From: Anaerolineales bacterium
GTDB lineage: Bacteria; Chloroflexota; Anaerolineae; Anaerolineales; UBA11579
Reading direction: 5' to 3'
Assembly (NCBI GenBank): GCA_020059485.1
Contig: JAGVCA010000060.1
Location: forward strand, 1 to 39,983
Length of the DNA: 39,983 bases
Under the pieces are notes generated by a model that was given only the letters and a program-made list of their open reading frames with translations, was not told the DNA's origin and ran no database searches. Shown here piece by piece: positions 1-6,767 of the stretch; position 1 is the first letter of the stretch; each line of letters begins with the position of its first letter. Both the position numbers and the translations under genes were made by a program.

Positions 1-1
1 C

Positions 2-457
2 TGGCGCAAAGCGGTCCGGCAGGTGGCGCGTTTGCATGAGCAGATCGCCAACCAGCGCAACGATCACTGGCACAAGCTCACCAGAACGCTGGCTGAGCGT
101 CATACCTTGATTGCGATCGAAGACCTCAACCTCAAGTTCATCAACACGAACAGGCATCTCGCACTGTCCTCGCATGACGCGGGTCTGGGGATGTTCACCC
201 AAATGTTGGCATACAAAGTGGAAGAGACTGGTTGCCGACTGGTTGCGGTGAACCCGGCCTACACCAGCCAGCGGTGCAGCCGGTGTGGGGAGATGGTCGA
301 AAAACATTAGTCTGTGCGTGTTCATCGTTGTCCTGGATGTGGACTGGTATTGGACCGGGATGTGAATGCTGCCCGGAATGTGTTGGCAAGTGCATCCGGC
401 TCGCTCGGACGGAGCGATCAAGACAGAACGTGGGCGGCTGCGCCGGGCGTGTCTTGA
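2..457 (+). pseudogene. tnpB: TnpB-type IS200/IS605 accessory protein, 3' part, interrupted by an in-frame stop
   Basis: This is the C-terminal part of a TnpB/OrfB RNA-guided nuclease, the accessory gene of IS200/IS605-family elements. The frame is already open at the left edge, so the 5' part lies outside the window. Visible family marks are the RuvC-like segment 'IAIEDLNL', the 'NPAYTSQRCSRCG' first half of the zinc ribbon, and after the stop the second half 'HRCPGCGLVLDRDVNAARNV', which holds the last RuvC aspartate. An amber codon at 308-310 lies between the two CxxC pairs, and translation continues in the same frame to TGA at 455-457. It is therefore a nonsense mutation and not a frameshift. 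A product stopping at 310 would lack half of the zinc ribbon and the terminal catalytic Asp, so it should be inactive. The element's right end must lie in the short gap before the convergent synthetase gene. Confidence 0.85.
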
Positions 458-502
458 GAAGCTGTCGCCTTCAAGCAACAGAGTCGTCACTCCCGCCTTC
501 CT

Positions 503-2458
503 CTAGCGCAGGCTGCGGATCTCCTCGATCGTTTCGGGGTTCAGCAGCGAGGATGTGTCTCCCGGGTCCTGACCGAGGTAGGCCGAACGGATCATGCGGC
601 GCATGACCTTCGCATTTCTGGTTTTGGGCAGATCGCGGACGAACAGGACCCTTTTAGGTGCAAGCGGTTTGCCCATCTTGTCGGCGATCATGGCAATCAA
701 TTCTGTCTCGAGAGCATCTCCAGGTTTGGTATTAATGGTCAGGGTACAAAAGACCACCAACTCGTTGCCCTTGATCTGGTGCGGTACGCCAATCGCCCCG
801 GCCTCCACCACTGCTGGATGACCCACGAGGATGGATTCAACCTCAGCTGGGGCGAGTTGTTTCCCAGCCACCTTGATGGCGTCGTCAGAGCGGCCGAGGA
901 CATACCACATCCCGTCCCCATCCTGGACAGCCCAATCACCGTGCAGCCAGGTGTCTGGATACCGAGACCAATAAGTTTCTTCGTATCTTCCCGGGTCTTT
1001 CCAAAACCCTCGGGTCATGCCGATCCAGGGTGCTTTGACCACCAGTTCCCCGACCTGGTTGCGAATGGATTGGCCTTGTTCATTAAATATATCGGCAGCG
1101 ATGCCGGGGCAGGCGCAAGAGATGGCAGTGACCTTGATCGGCAGTGTTGGGTTGCCCATCACAATCCCGCCGCCGATCTCAGTCCCGCCGGAGTAGTTGA
1201 TGATCGGCCGTTTTTTCTTCCCCACAACCTCGAACAGCCACTTCCACGGCCCAGGATTCCAGGGTTCGCCTGTGGATGCAAATAGTTTCAATGAACCCAG
1301 ATCTAGGTCTTTGAATGGCGCTTCGCCATATTGGAGCAAGGAACGGACCAGGGTGGGCGAGAGACCAAGGATATTAATGCGGTGGCGTTCGATCATCTCC
1401 CACAACCGGCCAGGCGCTGGGTAGTCCGGTGCGCCATCATAAATGAAGAAGGAAGCGCCATTCAGCAGGGTGCCAAAAACCAACCAGGGACCCATCATCC
1501 AACCCATATCGGTCATCCAGTAGATCAGTTCTCCCGGATGGATATCGGTACCGAAGGCCATGTCCTGCGCGTATTTGACCGGCGCGCCACAGTGGGTGTG
1601 GACGGCGCCTTTTGGTCTCCCGGTTGTGCCGGAGGTGTAGATGATCATCAGGATGTCTTCGGCGCTGGTCTCCTCGGTGCGGGATTGTGTAGATTGGGTC
1701 GGAATAATTTCATGCCACCACAGGTCGCGATCCGGCTGCATGGGAATGTTCTGGCCGGCATGGTTGAGCACGATCATATGGCGGAGAGAAGGGACCTGTT
1801 CGGCCGCCTGATCTGCGATCGGTTTCATCGCTACCGCTTTGCCGCGGCGGAAGACTCCATCTGCGACGAAGATTGCTTTCGCTTCACCATCATTGAGTCG
1901 GGTGATCAGAGCGCTGCTGCCGTATCCGGAAAACAAGGGGAGGATGATGGCTCCGATCTTGGCGATAGCCAGAACGGCCACGACCACCTCCTGCGCCATC
2001 GGCATATACACCCCGATCCCGTCACCTCGTCCCAGGCCCAGCGAGCGAAGCAGGTTGGCCGCTTGGTTGACTTCCTCAAACAATTGGAGGTAGGTGTAGG
2101 ACCTGACCTGCCCCTCCTCACTTTCGTAGATGAAAGCAATCTCATGCTCTTTGGCAGTTCCGATGTACTTATCCAGGCAGTTGTGGACGATATTAAGCTT
2201 GCCATCCAGACACCAGCGCGGCCAGGCGATCCCATTTGAGAGATCAAGAACTTCAGTATAAGGTTGGTAAAAGCGGATATCGAGATATTTCAGAATGGCA
2301 TCGGTGAACCAGGCGACATCAGCGGTCGACCGGTCCATCAGATCCTGGTAGGCTGGAATTCCATGCTGACGCATGAAATCCGTGACCCGGGCTTGATCGA
2401 TGGTATCTGCATCAGGCTGCCAGACGATGCCTTCTCCAAAATCAAATCTATCCGTCAT
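503..2458 (-). CDS. AMP-forming acyl-CoA synthetase (acetyl/propionyl/acetoacetyl-CoA synthetase-like)
   Basis: This is a 651-residue member of the ANL superfamily, which adenylates a short carboxylic acid with ATP and transfers the acyl group to CoA. The adenylation loop 'IYTSGTTGRPKG' is intact, as are 'GWMMGPWLVFGTLLNGA' (acetyl-CoA synthetase-type core), the hinge region 'GRSDDAIKVAGKQLAP' and the C-terminal 'LPKTRNAKVMRR' with the catalytic Lys at about residue 617. The length matches acetyl-CoA synthetases. The ATG at 2458 is chosen over an in-frame start 24 codons upstream because AGGAG sits 7 bases before it. The gene lies downstream of the DUF2877 gene on the same strand, divergent from the Mo-hydroxylase/decarboxylase operon. 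I infer that it activates an acid end-product or intermediate of that pathway (acetate, propionate or malonate type). The substrate cannot be fixed from sequence alone. Confidence 0.85.
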   Translation of the reverse strand: MTDRFDFGEGIVWQPDADTIDQARVTDFMRQHGIPAYQDLMDRSTADVAWFTDAILKYLDIRFYQPYTEVLDLSNGIAWPRWCLDGKLNIVHNCLDKYIGTAKEHEIAFIYESEEGQVRSYTYLQLFEEVNQAANLLRSLGLGRGDGIGVYMPMAQEVVVAVLAIAKIGAIILPLFSGYGSSALITRLNDGEAKAIFVADGVFRRGKAVAMKPIADQAAEQVPSLRHMIVLNHAGQNIPMQPDRDLWWHEIIPTQSTQSRTEETSAEDILMIIYTSGTTGRPKGAVHTHCGAPVKYAQDMAFGTDIHPGELIYWMTDMGWMMGPWLVFGTLLNGASFFIYDGAPDYPAPGRLWEMIERHRINILGLSPTLVRSLLQYGEAPFKDLDLGSLKLFASTGEPWNPGPWKWLFEVVGKKKRPIINYSGGTEIGGGIVMGNPTLPIKVTAISCACPGIAADIFNEQGQSIRNQVGELVVKAPWIGMTRGFWKDPGRYEETYWSRYPDTWLHGDWAVQDGDGMWYVLGRSDDAIKVAGKQLAPAEVESILVGHPAVVEAGAIGVPHQIKGNELVVFCTLTINTKPGDALETELIAMIADKMGKPLAPKRVLFVRDLPKTRNAKVMRRMIRSAYLGQDPGDTSSLLNPETIEEIRSLR

Positions 2459-2587
2459 CGGATCACTCCTGAGGCTGGTGATGTTTTGCTGGCAGAGCGG
2501 AGGAGAGGGTGTGGTGGTGCCGTCGAACATTCAGGTTCTGATGTGATTGTACACTATCCTGTCAAAATGCCATACACATGGCGGGAA

Positions 2588-3454
2588 TCAAGACGCATTC
2601 CGGTTGCCTGAAGCCAGTTGACCGGTAACCCTGGCGGCGGCGAGCAGCCCGGTGAGGGCCATCCGGCCGGAGGTGCTGCCCCAGGAGAGCAACGCTCGCA
2701 GCGCTTCTTCCAGATCCAAATCCGGATTGGAGAATGCCTCGAGGACGGCGGCAAGCCGCTCATCAGCCTGGCCTGCAGCCGCGGATTCGATCAGATTGGC
2801 GCTGACCAGCGTGGTTCGGGCATAGGCGGCAGGGATCACAGTCTGGATCCATTCGTTATGTTGAGGGCCTCCGGAGAAATAAGCCAAGCCAAAGATCAGC
2901 CCGATGAGCACATCGTCGCCCTCGGGCGTTAGGCCGCGGCCGTTTCCCAGCAATTGGCCAGCAAGTTGGGTAACTGATTGCGACTGGTTTTCTTCCAGAG
3001 CTGAAATTAAATCATGAATGGTTTGTTCAAGTCTGATCTGAGATGGCGTAGGTGGCGGGAGGATAATATCCAGCAGGAATTGATCTTCCAGGGTAGAGAC
3101 GGCCTGCCTGACGCTGGCTTGATCAACAGAGAAAGGCGTAATAAATCTCAGATCGACGTGCCATTCTTCCGCATGGCGCAGGTCAATGGCTATTTCCCGG
3201 CCGGATAGGCGGCCCTGATTGGCTGAATGAACGATTGGGTCGCCGATCTGGCAGATGGATTGCCACGCGACGGCTGGGGTGGTATTGATGGTCAGTGGAC
3301 CGCGCTGGCTTTCGGAGGACAGGAAAACGATCTGCTCCTGGTCGTTGCACAAGAAAATTCCGCGGGACGTAACCCCGGCCACGGTGAAGTGTTTTGTCTT
3401 AGTGAGGATTCCGGCAGATTGTTTCCCAAGTGTCACAGCGTGTAAGTCTGTCAT
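2588..3454 (-). CDS. DUF2877 family protein (YlbF/AllH-like, putative carbamoyltransferase subunit)
   Basis: This 288-residue soluble protein carries the DUF2877 hallmark 'GRGLTPEGDDVLIGLI' in its central part and a C-terminal 'ALLSWGSTSGRMALTGLL' segment. In E. coli the family member YlbF (AllH) works with FdrA (AllF) and YlbE (AllG) as oxamate carbamoyltransferase, which splits an N-carbamoyl amide with phosphate. Homologues of the other two subunits are encoded at 13982-16952 in this window, so the trio is complete but split between two divergent transcripts. No good Shine-Dalgarno precedes the ATG at 3454, so the exact start is less certain. The synthetase gene follows after about 130 bases. 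The subunit role is inferred from family and context. Confidence 0.8.
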   Translation of the reverse strand: MTDLHAVTLGKQSAGILTKTKHFTVAGVTSRGIFLCNDQEQIVFLSSESQRGPLTINTTPAVAWQSICQIGDPIVHSANQGRLSGREIAIDLRHAEEWHVDLRFITPFSVDQASVRQAVSTLEDQFLLDIILPPPTPSQIRLEQTIHDLISALEENQSQSVTQLAGQLLGNGRGLTPEGDDVLIGLIFGLAYFSGGPQHNEWIQTVIPAAYARTTLVSANLIESAAAGQADERLAAVLEAFSNPDLDLEEALRALLSWGSTSGRMALTGLLAAARVTGQLASGNRNAS

Positions 3455-3510
3455 CGGTGCCAGGAGGTTGCCTGATCAATGTCTAGACAAGTAGATATCG
3501 TGGATAGAAA

Positions 3511-3551
3511 TAGGGACATATTGACCAGTAATAGAATTACATTTGTCCCTA
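3511..3551. repeat. Nested inverted repeat in the divergent intergenic region
   Basis: Outer arms TAGGGACA (3511-3518) and TGTCCCTA (3544-3551) are perfect 8-base complements. Inside them GTAAT (3528-3532) and ATTAC (3536-3540) form a second perfect arm pair around AGA. It could be a cruciform or RNA hairpin, a REP-like remnant, or part of the control region of the DUF2877 gene. Its function is unknown. Confidence 0.5.
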
Positions 3552-3599
3552 ATAACCCAATGCTATTTGACCTATCATTGATGGTAGCCTCTAAATCAA

Positions 3600-3613
3600 G
3601 AACACTGGTGTTC
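3600..3613. promoter_or_regulatory. Inverted repeat GAACAC-TG-GTGTTC, candidate operator
   Basis: Perfect 6-base arms surround a 2-base centre, a size typical of a dimeric repressor or activator site. It lies 20 bases upstream of the -35 of the predicted permease promoter. AAATCAAG (3593-3600) next to it is complementary to CTTGATTT (3633-3640), which overlaps that -35. The regulator is not identified. Confidence 0.4.
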
Positions 3614-3633
3614 GGATTAAGAATTAACATTGC

Positions 3634-3663
3634 TTGATTTTAGCACTGAAAATAATGTATATT
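3634..3663 (+). promoter_or_regulatory. Predicted sigma-70 promoter for the permease/Mo-hydroxylase operon
   Basis: TTGATT (3634-3639), an 18-base spacer and TATATT (3658-3663) place transcription start near 3670, giving a leader of about 208 bases before the permease. No purine, guanidine or other riboswitch consensus was recognised in that leader. Confidence 0.45.
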
Positions 3664-3669
3664 GGTACT

Positions 3670-3680
3670 ATGTCAGACAT
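3670..3680. promoter_or_regulatory. Palindrome ATGTC-A-GACAT at the predicted transcription start
   Basis: Perfect 5-base arms around one base. The spacing of GT and AC (GT-N3-AC) resembles operators of FadR-type GntR regulators. It begins at the predicted +1, where a bound repressor would block initiation. No GntR gene is present in the window, so the regulator would be encoded elsewhere. Confidence 0.4.
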
Positions 3681-3794
3681 GCTAACATCGCCGGAACGAT
3701 CTTGTTTTCAATTTAAACATCCGCTCGGGGTAATTATCAGGATTAGCATAATGGAAAAGGAGGTGGTATCCGGACTATAGGAGTGAGGTGCGTC

Positions 3795-3878
3795 ATGGTT
3801 ATGGCGCATTGTTGTTTAAGAAGCATGCAGTATATCAGCCCAAATTTCTTATGTAAGAGGCTAAGGAGGCTTAAATAA
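3795..3878 (+). CDS. Possible 27-residue leader peptide coupled to the permease start
   Basis: An ATG preceded by GAGGTG (4 bases away) opens a 27-codon frame rich in Cys near its start and in Arg/Lys/Leu at its end. Its TAA overlaps the permease ATG as TAATG. The overlap would allow translational coupling. The permease also has its own AAGGAGG, which lies inside this frame, so translation of the leader could expose or occlude that site. It is too short for any homology judgement and may be chance. Confidence 0.25.
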   Translation: MVMAHCCLRSMQYISPNFLCKRLRRLK

Positions 3879-5245
3879 TGTCTGCGAAGAAAATAGAAGG
3901 TTATCTCCCGAATGATGCTCCCGCATTAGGCCGCATGATCGTGCTGGGTTTCCAGCACGTGCTGACCATGTTCCCGGCGACCGTCCTGGTGGCCCTGCTG
4001 GTTGGCTTTGATGTCGGCACAGTTCTGACGGTGTCCGGTGTGGCGACCATCACCGCCCTGATCCTGTCGAAACTGATCGCTGGGAAATTCATCCCCCTGT
4101 ACTACGGTTCCAGCTTCAGCTACATCGCCGCCACCCTGGCGATCACCAATGCTGAATTTGGTTCGTATGTCCCGGACAAGGTCGCGATCGCCCAAGTCGG
4201 TATTGTGGCCACTGGTGTGATCAACATCCTGGTCGGCTTGCTGATTCGCTATGGCGGCGGGCGCAAAGCGTTAGACCGCTTCCTGCCCCCGGTCATTACG
4301 GGTTCGGTTGCGGCCACCATCGGTATCGCTCTGGCTTTTGCTGCGCTGGATATGGCGAATGCGAACTGGGGTGTGGCGATCTTCACCCTTGTGATCGCGA
4401 TCCTCTTCTCGGTGTATCTGCAAGGTAAAGGTTTCTTTGGCCTGATCCCCGTCTTGCTCGGTGCGATCGCGGGTTATGCATTCGCAGCGCTCTTTGGACT
4501 GGTCGACGCATCGATCATCGGGACAGCCAGTTGGCTGGTGATCCCGAAGTTCACACTGCCGGCCTTCACCAGCCCGCAGGCCTGGGAAGCGATCGCCGGG
4601 ATTGCGATCATCGCGATTGCCACGATCCCGGAATCGACCGCCCACCTGTACCAGATCAGCCTGTATGTCGACAACCTGGCTGAGAACATGGGCAAGGAGA
4701 AGTACGGCCTGCGCGATCTGATCGGTCTGAACCTGGTCCTCGACGGTATCGGCGACATGATCAACGGTATGTTCGGCGGCGTTGCCGGCACCAACTATGG
4801 CGAGAACAACTCCCTGATGGTGATCACCCGCAACTACTCCGGCCCGACCCTGATCGCAGCGGGTATCCTGGCGATCCTGCTTGGTTTCGTCGGCAAATTG
4901 GCTGCGCTGGTTAACACTGTGCCGTTGGCCGTCACCGGCGGCCTGGCGATCTACCTGTTCGGTATCATCGGTATGCAGGGTGTTGCGCTGATGCAGGCAG
5001 AGAAAGTTAACCTGTACGATCCACGCCAGCTGGCCATCGGCGCTACCATCCTGGTGGTCGGTATTGGTGGCAACATTGGATATGGCGGCAACCTGCCGAT
5101 CCCGGTCCTGACCGGTATCTTCCCGAATGGTCTGCCGGCCATCGCCACTGCGGCTGTGCTTGGTATCGTGCTCAACCTCATCTTCCTGATCTTCAAGGCT
5201 CCGGAAGAGGCTGTGCTCGAAATGACCGAGCTAGTCGAAGAATAA
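3878..5245 (+). CDS. Uracil-type nucleobase permease (NCS2/UraA family)
   Basis: This 455-residue polytopic inner-membrane protein is predicted to import a nucleobase with H+ or Na+. The family marks are 'GFQHVLTMFPATV' near residues 24-36, a segment with Glu252 and His256 ('PESTAH'), and 'TNYGEN' with Glu309. These correspond to the uracil-binding Glu241, His245 and Glu290 of E. coli UraA (established knowledge of that structure). Xanthine/urate members of the family instead carry a QNxG-type signature. A pyrimidine or related ring is therefore the likelier substrate. The start is supported by AAGGAGG 9 bases upstream. It is the first gene of the plus-strand arm and is followed by a hairpin terminator before the Mo-hydroxylase genes, so permease and enzymes may be expressed at different levels. 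Confidence 0.88.
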   Translation: MSAKKIEGYLPNDAPALGRMIVLGFQHVLTMFPATVLVALLVGFDVGTVLTVSGVATITALILSKLIAGKFIPLYYGSSFSYIAATLAITNAEFGSYVPDKVAIAQVGIVATGVINILVGLLIRYGGGRKALDRFLPPVITGSVAATIGIALAFAALDMANANWGVAIFTLVIAILFSVYLQGKGFFGLIPVLLGAIAGYAFAALFGLVDASIIGTASWLVIPKFTLPAFTSPQAWEAIAGIAIIAIATIPESTAHLYQISLYVDNLAENMGKEKYGLRDLIGLNLVLDGIGDMINGMFGGVAGTNYGENNSLMVITRNYSGPTLIAAGILAILLGFVGKLAALVNTVPLAVTGGLAIYLFGIIGMQGVALMQAEKVNLYDPRQLAIGATILVVGIGGNIGYGGNLPIPVLTGIFPNGLPAIATAAVLGIVLNLIFLIFKAPEEAVLEMTELVEE

Positions 5246-5259
5246 ACTACACACTAAAG

Positions 5260-5295
5260 ATGGGGAGGGCGGAAACGCCTTCCCCATTCTTATTT
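5260..5295 (+). terminator. Intrinsic terminator after the permease gene
   Basis: A 12-base stem with one G-T wobble, closed by a GAAA tetraloop (5272-5275), is followed by a T-rich tract. It probably reduces read-through from the permease into the Mo-hydroxylase genes. I found no convincing separate promoter between it and 5356. Confidence 0.75.
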
Positions 5296-5355
5296 CAGGA
5301 ATTATTTTGGCATCATTATTTTGACAATCAAATTGATCGGAACAAGGACCTAGCA

Positions 5356-6249
5356 ATGGCAAGAGAAGCCCATCCAGCACTACCTGAATTTGATTACATC
5401 AAACCCAAGACCCTGGCCGAAGCCAGCCAGTTCCTGTCTGAGCATGCCGGAGAATCGCGCCCACTGCTTGGCGGCACGGATATCTTCGTCCGGCTGCGTG
5501 ATGGCGCCTGGAAGGAAAACAAGTTCCTGGTGGACGTAAAAGGCCTGGACGGTACTGATGTACTGACCTTCGACGAGCAAACTGGCCTGACGGTTGGCGC
5601 GGCAGTCTGTATGAACCGCCTCAGCAGTTTTCCAGCGGTTAAAGAGCACTACCCGCTGCTGGCAGAAGTGTGTGATACCGTGGCGGCATATCAGCTGCGC
5701 AACCGGGCGACAGTGGTTGGTAATATTTGTAATGCATCGCCTGCGGGGGACACTGTCGGCGCTTGCTTGCTTTATGGCGGGATCCTTAATGTATTCAACG
5801 TAGGCGGTACTCGCCAGGAAGCATTGAACACTTTCTTTGTCGGCCCCGGCAAGTCTGTGCTCAAGCCGGGAGACATCGTTACCTCTCTCCAACTCCCCAT
5901 CCCGCCTAAAGGGATGATCGGCAAATATCTGAAATTGAACCGGAACAACCGCGGCGACCTGGCCATTGTTGGGGTGACGGCGGCAGCCTATCCGAATCAG
6001 GATGTACCCAGCGGTGTAACCGTCAGGATGGCATTGGCCTCGGTTGCCCCCACCCCCCTGGTTGTTTCAGCCATTGAGGATTATTTCAAGCAAGAGAAAT
6101 TAACGTCGGATACGGTCCAGACTGCAGCCCAATTGGCGATGGATTCGTGCAAGCCGATCGACGATGTGCGCGGCACAGCCCGATACCGCAGTTTGATGGT
6201 TCGGAACCTGGCCAAACAAGCGTTGACCGCTCTACTGGAAAAAATGTAG
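5356..6249 (+). CDS. Molybdenum hydroxylase FAD-binding subunit (xanthine dehydrogenase/CoxM family)
   Basis: This 297-residue protein is the flavin subunit of a three-part xanthine dehydrogenase-type hydroxylase. It passes electrons from the Fe-S subunit to the final acceptor. The FAD-contacting loops 'PLLGGTDIFVRLRDG' near residue 40 and 'ATVVGNICNASPAGD' near residue 118 are present. ATG 5356 is chosen because AAGGA lies 8 bases upstream. The longer in-frame extension starts inside the preceding terminator hairpin. The order FAD, 2Fe-2S, Mo subunit is the common one for this family. The substrate is set by the large subunit and cannot be read from here. Context suggests an N-heterocycle. 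Confidence 0.9.
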   Translation: MAREAHPALPEFDYIKPKTLAEASQFLSEHAGESRPLLGGTDIFVRLRDGAWKENKFLVDVKGLDGTDVLTFDEQTGLTVGAAVCMNRLSSFPAVKEHYPLLAEVCDTVAAYQLRNRATVVGNICNASPAGDTVGACLLYGGILNVFNVGGTRQEALNTFFVGPGKSVLKPGDIVTSLQLPIPPKGMIGKYLKLNRNNRGDLAIVGVTAAAYPNQDVPSGVTVRMALASVAPTPLVVSAIEDYFKQEKLTSDTVQTAAQLAMDSCKPIDDVRGTARYRSLMVRNLAKQALTALLEKM

Positions 6250-6275
6250 TTACCAGGCGAGCGACATAGGAGAAC

Positions 6276-6767
6276 ATGATGACAATCCATACAATTACCT
6301 GTACCGTAAATGGCGAATCAGAAGTAGTTGAGGTCCCAGCCCACTGGACCTTGCTGCAGATGCTGCGTGAAAAACTGGGGTTGACCGGTACCAAAAACGG
6401 GTGTGCCGGCGGCGAGTGCGGGGCGTGCACAGTGATGCTGAACGGCGCGCCCGTCAACAGCTGCATGGTGTTGGGCGTCGAGTGCGATGGCGCGACGATC
6501 GTGACTGTGGAAGGTCTGGTCAAAGACGGCCAGCTGGATCCGGTCCAGGCTGCGATCGTGGAGGCTGGCGGTGTGCAGTGCGGTTTCTGCACGCCGGGCG
6601 TACTGATCTCGGCGCGGTCACTGCTGGACCGCAACCCTAATCCAACCGAGGATGAGATCAAGGAAGCCCTGGTCGGTAACCTGTGCCGGTGCACGGGCTA
6701 TGTCCGGATTATTGATGGGATCAAAGAAGCTGCCAAGCTCAATGAGCCTGTGGTGATAAAGGAGTAA
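6276..6767 (+). CDS. Molybdenum hydroxylase 2Fe-2S subunit
   Basis: This 163-residue electron-transfer subunit carries two [2Fe-2S] clusters. The N-terminal plant-ferredoxin-type cluster is bound by Cys43, 48, 51 and 63 ('CAGGECGAC' and the following Cys). The C-terminal cluster is bound by Cys102, 105, 137 and 139 ('CGFC' and 'CRC'). Both sets are complete. AGGAG lies only 3 bases before the first ATG but 6 before the second, so translation may start at 6279. The stop overlaps the start of the next gene as TAATG, which indicates tight coupling to the Mo subunit. Confidence 0.93.
   Translation: MMTIHTITCTVNGESEVVEVPAHWTLLQMLREKLGLTGTKNGCAGGECGACTVMLNGAPVNSCMVLGVECDGATIVTVEGLVKDGQLDPVQAAIVEAGGVQCGFCTPGVLISARSLLDRNPNPTEDEIKEALVGNLCRCTGYVRIIDGIKEAAKLNEPVVIKE

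Noticed and set aside
1331-2239. A 302-codon plus-strand frame
   Set aside because: It is antisense to the acyl-CoA synthetase and has no family features.
3681-3877. Purine or other riboswitch in the permease leader
   Set aside because: No purine, guanidine or similar aptamer consensus could be matched by eye; a covariance-model scan would be needed to settle it.
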